DNA of 64,000 nucleotides, taken from positions 1 through 64,000 of the forward strand of contig NZ_QMFA01000024.1 in assembly GCF_003285005.1 (NCBI RefSeq), given 5' to 3'. Of the stretch, positions 50,315 to 58,224 are shown piece by piece (within the stretch, counting starts at the first letter, position 1; the number at the start of each line of letters is the position of its first letter). The position numbers were made by a program, and so were the translations under genes. The stretch comes from Paenibacillus sp. YN15. Lineage in GTDB: Bacteria > Bacillota > Bacilli > Paenibacillales > NBRC-103111. The notes beneath the pieces are model-generated. The model was not told the origin of the DNA, did no database searches, and worked only from the letters and a program-made list of their open reading frames with translations.

Positions 50315-51661
50315 TTAACCGCCAGTCGAATATTCGCCCGTGCCCGGGGCTTTGAGAAAATCCCGCATCAGCACCCAGGTCAGAAGAGGAGAACTGCCGA
50401 TGGCCAGCATCAGCACGTTGATGGACAATGTGGTCGGGGAGTAGGCCACCGTCAGGATGAAGGCCATCGTCCCCAATAGACGCCCCGCGTGAAGCCCCAG
50501 CTCACGCAATATGACAAATTCCTCCCGGCGGCTGACACAATCCGGGTCCCTGCCGATCAGGTCGAAGGCTGTGGAAGTGACAGGAACCGTGTAGAAGGGA
50601 ATGAAAAGCGCTGTACCGATGCCGAAGATCAAAAGAGTGGCATACTCCACTTTCCAGAAAAAAGGAAGGATTACCAGTGTCAGGCCAAGGACAGCCAGCA
50701 GCATCCCCCTCATCCGATGCCGCGGCTTGTAGAAGCGGCCGGCAGCATAGAAGCTGACCAGGCCTGCCGCGGAAGTAATCAGGGCGAAATTGCCGAGACT
50801 GTATTCATTCCCGGTGCTGATATACACGAGAATGCCGATAAGAAAGCCGAAGACTCCTTCGCGGACGCCCTGGGCCAGCATGGCGAAGAACATTCTCCTC
50901 CAAACCCCATCCTTTCTCCGCACATGCTTGGGCGTAAATGTCCAATCGTAGCAGCCCTCGCCCTCGCGTTTGGCAAGGAAGAAGCTGGCGATTGCACCAA
51001 GCACAAACACAACCAACGACAGAGTGAAGATCAGCCGGTAACCGGTCTCGTTGGTCATCCGGGTAATCAGCAGGCCGGAGATCCAGGGGGCCAGCATACC
51101 GGAGACGGAGCCCAATAAACCGGCCACACCGTTAAACCGGTCCCGGCTGTCCGGGTCCGTTACCTCGAAATACACCACGTTAAAGGAGAGCCAGAACAGC
51201 CCCGAACCCAAACCGTGCACCAGTCCCAAAAGCCATACCATATCCGCCGCGGACTCCCCCAGAAAGAGCACAATGGCGTAAAAACCTGCGGAAATCAGCA
51301 CTCCCGCCCGCAGAGCATTCATTTTGTTATGCTCCTTGACCCATTTGCCCATAAGCCAGAAGGTAATCGCCATCGACACCTGCTGCACAGCGGAAAACCA
51401 GCCCAGGAGGGAAAAGTTATGCGCCGCTTTCCACAGGTAGACATGGACGAAGGTGCCGGACAGGGCATTGCCTGCCGTAAACAGCCCGTGCACAGCAAGC
51501 AAAAGCCATGTCTGGCTGCTTAGCGGAGTTTTGGACCGGGGGCTTTCCCGTCCCTTCTGCCGCCCGTCGCCTGCGCCGAATCCTCCGGCATTCACCCCCT
51601 TATTATCGGGGAAACCGGTGGATAACGGCGGCATCAGCCTGGATTTGGCCCGTGAAGACAT
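50315..51661 (-). CDS. MFS transporter
   Basis: A 448-residue major facilitator with about twelve predicted membrane segments after a hydrophilic, Gly/Arg-rich N-terminal stretch of roughly 40 residues. The first segment begins WLLLAVHGLFTAGNALSG; the loop with FFLAKREGEGCYDWTFTPKH is the central cytoplasmic loop. It resembles uncharacterised YqgE/YkuC-like Firmicute transporters; the substrate cannot be inferred. ATG at 51661 follows AGAGGTGAT closely; the reading from 51685 has no site. Monocistronic with terminator. Confidence 0.85.
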   Translation of the reverse strand: MSSRAKSRLMPPLSTGFPDNKGVNAGGFGAGDGRQKGRESPRSKTPLSSQTWLLLAVHGLFTAGNALSGTFVHVYLWKAAHNFSLLGWFSAVQQVSMAITFWLMGKWVKEHNKMNALRAGVLISAGFYAIVLFLGESAADMVWLLGLVHGLGSGLFWLSFNVVYFEVTDPDSRDRFNGVAGLLGSVSGMLAPWISGLLITRMTNETGYRLIFTLSLVVFVLGAIASFFLAKREGEGCYDWTFTPKHVRRKDGVWRRMFFAMLAQGVREGVFGFLIGILVYISTGNEYSLGNFALITSAAGLVSFYAAGRFYKPRHRMRGMLLAVLGLTLVILPFFWKVEYATLLIFGIGTALFIPFYTVPVTSTAFDLIGRDPDCVSRREEFVILRELGLHAGRLLGTMAFILTVAYSPTTLSINVLMLAIGSSPLLTWVLMRDFLKAPGTGEYSTGG

Positions 51662-51739
51662 TCCATCACCTCTTGATGCAGTCATGTACCTAACCTTTAT
51701 AATGTGCCCTCACCGGCGCAGGTTAACCATCTCTCAACG

Positions 51740-51940
51740 CCGCGTTATCTATCCGGACAGACGATCCCTTATTTTTCGGATTCTGCCACTTTTCATTTTT
51801 CGCGGACACAGAATCCCTTATTTCGTCAAAACGCCTCCCAGACTGCCACTTTTTTCACCAATAACGAATCCTCAGTCCGCGAAAACAAAAAAACGTCCTT
51901 TTTTGGCCAAACAACGGAACCTCGGTCCGGCTAGCAAGCC
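51740..51940. repeat. Family B repeats with CCTTATTT/AATAACG cores
   Basis: Related units ATCCCTTATTTTTCGGATTC, AATCCCTTATTTCGTCAAAA and CCAATAACGAATCCTCAGTC fill the gap upstream of the MFS gene. No gene is seen between 51662 and 52028. Confidence 0.65.
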
Positions 51941-51963
51941 GGGATAGGGAGCCTTTCTAAACC

Positions 51964-52010
51964 AAAACAGGCCTGTCCCCCCTCCTCAGGGCAACAGGCC
52001 TTTCTTTTTT
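51964..52010. terminator. Terminator after the zinc-ribbon gene
   Basis: AGGCCTGT and ACAGGCCT pair across a 19-nt loop; a T-rich tract follows on both strands (TTCTTTTTT on plus, TTTTGGTTT on minus). Confidence 0.6.
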
Positions 52011-52028
52011 GTGTGCGGCGGCAGCGCG

Positions 52029-52601
52029 CTATTCTTTGGTTCCGGGGACAAAGACTTGCATCATGTCTTCCTTGGTTTGTTTGGTCAAATATTCGTCGGT
52101 CTTGAAGCAGGAAGGACAGACGAACACATCCACCGCATACGGGTCCGGCAGGAAAGGCATGCCCAACGGCGCGGGAACTGCCGGCTTGAAGGCGCTGCCG
52201 CTGATCACGCGGACACCGGCATGGAGCATCAGCTCATGGCAGTTGGGACATTCCGGCGCATATTCCTGCTGGTCCATAACCGCAATCACACGCTCGGCAT
52301 AATCATCCGGCAGGGGATCAACCGTATAATCGTCCAGCAGATCATCCACTTCCAGATCATCATCGTCGTCCTCATCATGATGATGGTGATGATGGCTGTG
52401 GCCGGAATGGTCATCACCGTGGCGGTCCGGCTCCTCCAGAGACAGCTCCCCGTCCTCCTGATTGATCTTCAGCTTCAGCGAGCGGTAACCGCTCAATTCA
52501 TTCAAGCAATGGGGGCAGGTATCCTCCGGCCCAAATTCCGGGTCCCACACAATTTCCGTCTGGCACCACGGGCATATTTGCGAACGTTCATTAGAATCCA
52601 T
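52029..52601 (-). CDS. Zinc-ribbon protein with a His/Asp-rich segment
   Basis: A 190-residue soluble protein. Two pairs of CxxC motifs suggest two zinc ribbons: CPWCQ and CPHCL near the N-terminus, CPNCH and CPSCF in the C-terminal half. Between them lies a striking metal-binding stretch with HSHHHHHHDEDDDDD (about residues 67-82). No catalytic motif is seen. It follows the DUF350 gene by about 100 nt and may share its transcript. A role in metal handling or as a scaffold is possible but unproven. Confidence 0.75.
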   Translation of the reverse strand: MDSNERSQICPWCQTEIVWDPEFGPEDTCPHCLNELSGYRSLKLKINQEDGELSLEEPDRHGDDHSGHSHHHHHHDEDDDDDLEVDDLLDDYTVDPLPDDYAERVIAVMDQQEYAPECPNCHELMLHAGVRVISGSAFKPAVPAPLGMPFLPDPYAVDVFVCPSCFKTDEYLTKQTKEDMMQVFVPGTKE

Positions 52602-52704
52602 TCACCTTGACCTCCTTCTCACATTATCATAATAGATGCCAAGGAGAAAAAACACAAATCCGCTGCCTGCCACCACTTAGCTCAAGCCGCCGTCATCATC
52701 CCCA

Positions 52705-53124
52705 TCAAATCACACTCGCCCCGATAATATAGGACAGGGACACGGACAACACCATGGAAATCAGGCCGATGGCCTTGTTGCCCTTGCCGATTTCCTCATC
52801 GGTGTTGAAGTTCGGGGTCAGGAACTCGAAGATGAAATAAGCAGCCAGCAGAATCACATAGCCGAAGGCGGCCCATCCCAAGGAGATCAACAGCGTGTCC
52901 TCCTGCTGGATGGCAAAGCGGAAGATGTTGCAAATGCCGAAGATTTTGCCGCTGGTAGCCATCGCCACCGCCATATTGCCGCGTTTAATCTCGTTCCACA
53001 CGCTGTACCGGGTAACCGCTTCAAAAATGGCCAAAAACAAAATCATCGCCACCAGCGCCACCGATACAAAAGCGAGGGTTTCGAGATAGGGGTTCGCCAA
53101 AAGACGGTCCACCTCGTGATTCAT
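52705..53124 (-). CDS. DUF350 membrane protein
   Basis: A 139-residue inner-membrane protein with about four predicted helices (segments near 17-37, 60-75, 81-100 and 120-139) and the family phrase GNMAVAMATSGKIFGI. DUF350 (YjfL) proteins often lie with PspA or envelope-stress genes, as here. The start is the ATG at 53124 after AGGGAAGGG. The gap to pspA carries three hairpins, two of them copies of the repeat also seen in the mgl operon. Confidence 0.85.
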   Translation of the reverse strand: MNHEVDRLLANPYLETLAFVSVALVAMILFLAIFEAVTRYSVWNEIKRGNMAVAMATSGKIFGICNIFRFAIQQEDTLLISLGWAAFGYVILLAAYFIFEFLTPNFNTDEEIGKGNKAIGLISMVLSVSLSYIIGASVI

Positions 53125-53144
53125 CAAGCCCTTCCTCCCTCAGA

Positions 53145-53222
53145 GCTTTCCGAGAGGAAAGCTCGCATCGTAAGCATAAGCTAAAAGCTTTCCGCAGGAA
53201 AGCTCGGATCGTAAGCATTAGC
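53145..53222 (-). repeat. Two hairpin repeats between pspA and the DUF350 gene
   Basis: GAGCTTTCC-GAGA-GGAAAGCTC and AAGCTTTCC-GCA-GGAAAGCTC, each followed by GCATCGTAAGCATAAGCT or a near copy. Same family as 2908-3045. A further 10-bp hairpin (GAGACTGGGG/CCCCGGTCTC) lies at about 53236-53265. Confidence 0.75.
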
Positions 53223-53282
53223 CTAACACTGGAAGAGACCGGGGACAAAAGCTCCCCAGTCTCCTTGCGTGTTTATGAATGG

Positions 53283-53963
53283 TTATTGCTGCTCTTTCTT
53301 GGCGGCAAGCTGAGCCTTCATGGCTGCCAGCTCGTCTTCCACACCGCTGCTGCTCCCGAGGGAGTCCAGCTCGTCATCCAGAGATTTGTTGGAGCCGCGG
53401 AGCTCGCTGGAGGCTTTGGCTTCGGCTTCCATCTGGAGCACCTTCTCGCTCATCCGGTCGAAGCCCTTGGCCGCATTGTCAGAGCCGAAGCCCGACATGG
53501 CCTGGTTGATTTGCTTCTGAGCCTTGGCCGCTTCCGCCCGGGCAATCAGCAAATCCTTCTTGTTCTTCAGCTTGTTGTACTCGTCCTTCATCTCCGCCAA
53601 TTGGGAGCGAAGCTGGTCGGCATTGGTTTTGGCCGTCGTGTATTGAATCTTCAGCTCGTCGAAACGGGTCTGATGCTCCTTCTTATCCTCCAGAGCGCGG
53701 CGGGCCAGATCCTCATTGCCTTGCTCAAGAGCCTTCATAGCCTGCTCGGTGCGCTTCTGCACCATATCCTCAGCTTCATCCACCTGCTGCTTGAACTTCA
53801 TCTCAATGGCAATTTGCTTGGCTACGCCGGACTCCGCTTCCTGAATATCCTCTTCCATATCCCGCAGGAACTGGTTCAGCATCTTCACCGGGTCTTCAGC
53901 CTTGTCCAGCAGATCATTGATGGATGCCATGGTCAGGTCACGCAATCTTTTAAAAACTCCCAT
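53283..53963 (-). CDS. pspA: PspA/IM30 family envelope-stress protein
   Basis: Peripheral membrane protein that protects the cytoplasmic membrane under stress. The 226-residue product is almost wholly coiled coil (about 25-190) with the typical amphipathic start MGVFKRLRDLTMASINDLLD, and KAEDPVKMLNQFLRDME. It forms an operon with the DUF350 and perhaps the zinc-ribbon gene. Strong local hairpins downstream may allow higher expression of pspA than of the following genes. Confidence 0.93.
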   Translation of the reverse strand: MGVFKRLRDLTMASINDLLDKAEDPVKMLNQFLRDMEEDIQEAESGVAKQIAIEMKFKQQVDEAEDMVQKRTEQAMKALEQGNEDLARRALEDKKEHQTRFDELKIQYTTAKTNADQLRSQLAEMKDEYNKLKNKKDLLIARAEAAKAQKQINQAMSGFGSDNAAKGFDRMSEKVLQMEAEAKASSELRGSNKSLDDELDSLGSSSGVEDELAAMKAQLAAKKEQQ

Positions 53964-54072
53964 TATTCAATTCCTCCCGTTTATTAGTGATGATGGATTG
54001 GTCAAGTGATTGTCTTTATACCTGATTCATACGAGGGGAGCGGGGAGGAGGTTTCATCCGCTTCAAAAAAAT

Positions 54073-56442
54073 TTATTGCAGCTCCACAACCGTTACGCCT
54101 GTTCCGCCTTCGCCGTAATTGCCCAGCCGGTAGCTTTTCACATGCTTGTGGCGGCGCAAATAGTCGGAAATCCCTGTGCGCAGCACGCCGGTGCCCTTGC
54201 CGTGGATAATGTACACCTGGCCCAGATTGGACAGGAAGCTTTCGTCCAGGAAACGGTCCACCTCCATGATGGACTCCTCCAGATTCTGCCCGCGCAAATC
54301 CAGCTCCATCCGCACGTTCTCATCCCGGGTGCGCTTGACTCCGGGGGCCACACGCTGGGCGGGAGCCTTCGTCTCCGGCTTGGAGGCCACCAGCTGCAGA
54401 TCCTTGCGGGACACCTTCATTTTCATAATGCCCAGCTGCACCAGCGCTTCATTGGTACCCGCCCATTCCACCAGATGGCCCTTCTGGTTCAGGCTGATGA
54501 CCAGCACCTCGTCCCCGGGTTCGATGACCTCGGTCTTTTTGGGGCCGGATGCGGTTTTCTTCAGCTTGTCCGTCAGCTGCGGGGCGGCCAGATCCATCCG
54601 CCGCCGGGCCTCAATGAGCTTATGCTCCTTGATGGAGCCCCGCTCCTCCATAGCCATCCGGCGCAGGTCGGCGATAACCTCCTCCGCCTCCTTGCGGGCC
54701 TTGGCCACCGCCTGGGCGGCATCCTGCTCGGCCTTCAGCAGCAGCTTCTCCCGCTGCTCGTCGAACCGCCGCCGCTCCTCCTCCAGCTTCCGCTTCATGG
54801 CTTCCACCTCTCGGCGGAGCTCCTCGGCGGCATTGCGCTCGGCCTCCGCCGAGAGGCGGTTTTCCTCCAGGGTGGCGATCATGGATTCCACCCGCTGATC
54901 CTCCTCGCCCACCTGCTGGCGGGCATGCTCGATGATCCGCCGGGACAGGCCCAGCCGTTCGGCGATGGCGAAGGCGTTGGAGCGGCCCGGCACCCCCACC
55001 AGAAGCCGGTAGGTTGGCGATAGGGTCTGGATATCAAACTCCATGCTGGCGTTGATGACACCCTTGCGGTCGTAGGCATAGGCCTTCAGCTCGCTGTAGT
55101 GGGTGGTGGCCACCATCCGGCAGCCCATCTGGTGGATATGCTCCAGAATGGAGATAGCCAGGGCGGAGCCCTCCGCAGGGTCCGTTCCGGCCCCCAGCTC
55201 GTCGAAGAGCACCAGGCTCTTGGGCGTCATGTCCCGCAGGATGCTGATGATATTGGTCATATGGCTGGAAAAGGTGGACAGGTTCTGCTCAATGCTTTGC
55301 TCGTCGCCGATATCCGCATAGATGGCGTCGAATACGCATAGCTGGCTGCCGTCCTCCGCCGGCACGAACAAACCGGACATGGCCATCAGGCTCAGAAGGC
55401 CGATGGTCTTGAGCGTTACAGTTTTACCGCCGGTATTGGGACCGGTAATGATGATAGTGGAATATTTATTGCCCAGCTCCACGTCCAACGGCACCACAGC
55501 CTCCCGGGACAAAAGAGGATGGCGGCCCCGTTTGATCTTAAGAAAGCCGCGGTCATTCATCATGGGAAGGGTGGCTTTCATCTCGCGGGCAAGGCCGGCT
55601 TTGGCAAAAATAAAGTCCAGCTCCGCCAGAAGCTCCAGATTGCCGTTCAGCGGATCGGCAAATTCCGCCACCAGCGCGGAGAGCAGCCGCAGGACTTTTT
55701 CCACCTCGGCCTCTTCCTTCAGCTTCAGCTCCCGCAGGCGGTTATTCATCTGCACCACGGATTCCGGCTCGATAAACAGGGTGGCTCCGGAGGCGGACTG
55801 GTCATGGATCAGGCCGCCGAAATGGCCGCGGTATTCCTGCTTCACCGGGATCACGTAACGGTCATTGCGGATGGTCACCAGGGAATCCTGCAGCATCTTG
55901 GCGATGGAGGGGGTGCGCACCATCTGCTCCAGCTTCTCCCGGACCTTGCCCTCTCCCGCCCGCAGCTCGGCTCTCACCTTCCCCAGCTCGGGGCTGGCCT
56001 GGTCCAGCACATGGGCATTGTCGTCGATGCAGCTTCTGATCTTGTCCTCCAGCGCCTTATTATCCTGGAGCAATTCCGCCAGCTCGGCCAGCAGGGGCAC
56101 GGCGCTTTCCTCGTGAATCTCCAGCAGGAACCGGCGCAGCCGCCGGCCGCCCAGGAGGGTTCCGCCGATGTCATTCAGCTCCACAGGGTTCAGCATGCCG
56201 CCGATTCTCGCCCGGTGCAGGGGCTGCCGCACATCGCGGATGCCGCCGAAGGGTGCGCCGCCCTTCAGCCGGTCCACCTTAAAGGCCTCGTCCGTGGCCT
56301 GAAGCCGCCGTTTGCACTCCTCCAGCTCCGCGGCGGGAACCAGCGCCTCCGCCAATTCCTTGCCCAGGCTGGTGGAGGCATGACGGACCAAAATTTGAAT
56401 CACTTTTGTATATTCCAGAGTCTGCAATATTTTCAAATTCAA
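54073..56442 (-). CDS. mutS2: MutS2 endonuclease/ribosome-rescue ATPase
   Basis: A 789-residue MutS family protein that in Firmicutes acts on branched DNA or on collided ribosomes. It has the ATPase core (Walker A GPNTGGKT, Walker B LVLFDELGAGTDPAEG), a long coiled-coil connector (about 495-610) and a C-terminal Smr nuclease domain (LDLRGQNLEE, HGKGTGVLR). It starts at TTG 56442, 8 nt after AGGAAGAGGG; the product then begins NLKILQTLEYTKV, like other MutS2 proteins. The usual pheST-zapA-cvpA-polX-mutS2 order is kept, but without polX. Confidence 0.95.
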   Translation of the reverse strand: MNLKILQTLEYTKVIQILVRHASTSLGKELAEALVPAAELEECKRRLQATDEAFKVDRLKGGAPFGGIRDVRQPLHRARIGGMLNPVELNDIGGTLLGGRRLRRFLLEIHEESAVPLLAELAELLQDNKALEDKIRSCIDDNAHVLDQASPELGKVRAELRAGEGKVREKLEQMVRTPSIAKMLQDSLVTIRNDRYVIPVKQEYRGHFGGLIHDQSASGATLFIEPESVVQMNNRLRELKLKEEAEVEKVLRLLSALVAEFADPLNGNLELLAELDFIFAKAGLAREMKATLPMMNDRGFLKIKRGRHPLLSREAVVPLDVELGNKYSTIIITGPNTGGKTVTLKTIGLLSLMAMSGLFVPAEDGSQLCVFDAIYADIGDEQSIEQNLSTFSSHMTNIISILRDMTPKSLVLFDELGAGTDPAEGSALAISILEHIHQMGCRMVATTHYSELKAYAYDRKGVINASMEFDIQTLSPTYRLLVGVPGRSNAFAIAERLGLSRRIIEHARQQVGEEDQRVESMIATLEENRLSAEAERNAAEELRREVEAMKRKLEEERRRFDEQREKLLLKAEQDAAQAVAKARKEAEEVIADLRRMAMEERGSIKEHKLIEARRRMDLAAPQLTDKLKKTASGPKKTEVIEPGDEVLVISLNQKGHLVEWAGTNEALVQLGIMKMKVSRKDLQLVASKPETKAPAQRVAPGVKRTRDENVRMELDLRGQNLEESIMEVDRFLDESFLSNLGQVYIIHGKGTGVLRTGISDYLRRHKHVKSYRLGNYGEGGTGVTVVELQ

Positions 56443-56666
56443 CGGATGTACCCTCTTCCTTAAGCCTATAGCGTTCATTATCCCCCCTATTATATCCAAT
56501 GCGCCGCCTGTACGCTATCGGAGAGAATAGTTTTAGCCATTGTCAGCATGCTGCAGGCTTCCAACATCTGAGAGCATCTGGCTATGATAAACAGACCCGG
56601 CTGCGGGCAACCTAGCCATACCCGAACAGGGGGAGCAAGCAAGATTGACAAAAGGAGGAATTAACC

Positions 56667-57035
56667 ATGCACTTTTTGTCCACCGTGATCCGGTTTGTCG
56701 TAGCCGCACTGGTGTTGATTGTGACCAGCTGGCTGGTGCCCGGATTTAACGTCGGCGGTTTCTGGAGCGCCTTGTTTTTGGCGGTGGTCATCGCGCTGGT
56801 GGCCTGGATTATCGAGGGCATCTTCGGCCGCAAGATCAACCCTTTTGGCCGGGGCATCGTCGGTTTTCTGACCAGCGCACTGGTCATCTGGCTCAGCCAA
56901 TTTGTTGTCAACCGCGTAGAGGTTACGGTTCTCGGGGCGATCCTGGCCGCATTGGTTGTGGGGATTATTGACCTGTTCGTTCCGGTCAGCACTCCCTTCG
57001 ACGCAACCGGCAAGGACAAGGAACGGGCCAAATAA
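56667..57035 (+). CDS. YvlD-like/phage holin superfamily IV membrane protein
   Basis: A 122-residue membrane protein with four predicted helices and a short charged tail. TSWLVPGFNVGGFWSALFLA and GFLTSALVIWLSQFVVNRVE are typical of the YvlD group. AAAGGAGG lies 8 nt before the ATG. It runs opposite to the flanking mutS2 and cvpA genes, so it looks like an insertion into the pheST-mutS2 cluster. Function unknown; YvlD has been linked to membrane stress responses. Confidence 0.85.
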   Translation: MHFLSTVIRFVVAALVLIVTSWLVPGFNVGGFWSALFLAVVIALVAWIIEGIFGRKINPFGRGIVGFLTSALVIWLSQFVVNRVEVTVLGAILAALVVGIIDLFVPVSTPFDATGKDKERAK

Positions 57036-57239
57036 TCCACCAAAGTCGCCCCGGCTTCTTGCAGGCTGTAGCGGGACATCAGCTCCCGTTATGGCCTGCG
57101 GCTGCATAATGCGGCCTGGGATTTCTTTCCGGCAGCACCCACTGTTCACAACTTCTTCACGCGTAAAAAATGCTTTTCACCGGAGATTCGGGTATCATAT
57201 GAAGTGCAACCGAACCTATTACTTGCCGGGAGGGCTAGC

Positions 57240-57632
57240 ATGAAGAAGTTGTGGATATATACATGCCTTATCGTCCTTATTCTGGGATTATCCGCCTGCG
57301 GCGCCAAAACCGGCGGTTCCGCAGCCCCTGCTACTGCTTCTCCAGGGGTACAGGGTGCAGCCAATGCTCAAAAGGTTACCGTCATCGCCACCAACTGGAA
57401 GTTCGACAAGGCGGAATACCATGTCAAGAAGGGCCAGCCGGTTTCCCTGACCCTCAAGAGTGAATCGGGCGTTCACGGACTTGAGGTGGAGAAGCTCAAC
57501 GTGAAGCTGGACAATAAAACCAAAACCAAGGTGTTCACCCCGGAAAAAGCCGGACGGTACAATATGGTGTGCACCATTCCCTGCGGCTCGGACCATCTGA
57601 AAATGAAGGCCGTGCTGGTCGTTGAGGACTAG
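57240..57632 (+). CDS. CuA-type cupredoxin lipoprotein
   Basis: A 130-residue lipoprotein: signal ending LGLSAC (Cys20), a Ser/Ala/Gly spacer, and a cupredoxin domain. The C-terminal motif CTIPCGSDHLKM supplies Cys-x3-Cys-x3-His-x2-Met, and SGVHGLE supplies the other His, giving the full ligand set of a binuclear CuA centre as in cytochrome oxidase subunit II. No oxidase genes are nearby. It may be a copper carrier or electron shuttle at the outer face of the membrane. GGGAGGG lies 5 nt before the ATG at 57240. Confidence 0.85.
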   Translation: MKKLWIYTCLIVLILGLSACGAKTGGSAAPATASPGVQGAANAQKVTVIATNWKFDKAEYHVKKGQPVSLTLKSESGVHGLEVEKLNVKLDNKTKTKVFTPEKAGRYNMVCTIPCGSDHLKMKAVLVVED

Positions 57633-57657
57633 CAGCAGCGCCATATCAAGCCAAACA

Positions 57658-57697
57658 GGAGCTTCCCGGACCAATCATGTCCTTAAGGAAGCTCCTT
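57658..57697. terminator. Hairpin between the CuA and cvpA genes
   Basis: AGGAGCTTCC and GGAAGCTCCT pair across the convergent 3' ends; it includes the last codons of cvpA. T-rich flanks are modest. Confidence 0.6.
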
Positions 57698-58219
57698 CAT
57701 TTTGGCAAATAATACGGATACCTGCTGCATGGACCACTCCGCCGCCCGGGAACCGGCCAGAAGGGTCTGCACCGACTCATACGGCAGAACGGCCATCACC
57801 TGAATGGCCACTGCGGCCAGCACCGCCGCTTCCGCCAGCCCCAACGCTCCTCCGGACCAGCGGTTGATTAAATTAAGCCCCGGCACCTTGGCCAATACGT
57901 TGAGCAGATGGCCCGCGGCAGTCAGAATGAACTTCACGCCAAACACCAGCACCGCGAAGGAAACCGCGCCGATTACATATTGGTCCAGCCGCAGCCCCTT
58001 CAGCCAGGAGGAATAGCTGCTGCTGTCCACCCAAGCCTCCACCGGCAGAAGCCGGCCTACATAAGGGGCCAGATCGTCATAGAAAAGATAGGCGGCGATC
58101 CAGGCCACCGCCAGGCTCAGAAACGACACCAATTGAAGAACAAAGCCGCGGCGGTAACCCAGCACAAAAGCCAACAGACCCAAAACCAGGACGGCGAGAT
58201 CCAGCTTGTTCATGTTCAC
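57683..58219 (-). CDS. cvpA: CvpA family membrane protein
   Basis: A 178-residue membrane protein with four predicted helices, including LGLLAFVLGYRRGFVLQLVS and YVIGAVSFAVLVFGVKFIL, of the colicin V production/YshB family. It lies directly after the ZapA fusion gene (5-bp gap) as in many Firmicutes. Function unclear; roles in envelope stress and purine starvation have been suggested for relatives. Confidence 0.9.
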   Translation of the reverse strand: MNMNKLDLAVLVLGLLAFVLGYRRGFVLQLVSFLSLAVAWIAAYLFYDDLAPYVGRLLPVEAWVDSSSYSSWLKGLRLDQYVIGAVSFAVLVFGVKFILTAAGHLLNVLAKVPGLNLINRWSGGALGLAEAAVLAAVAIQVMAVLPYESVQTLLAGSRAAEWSMQQVSVLFAKMKELP

Positions 58220-58224
58220 CCGCC

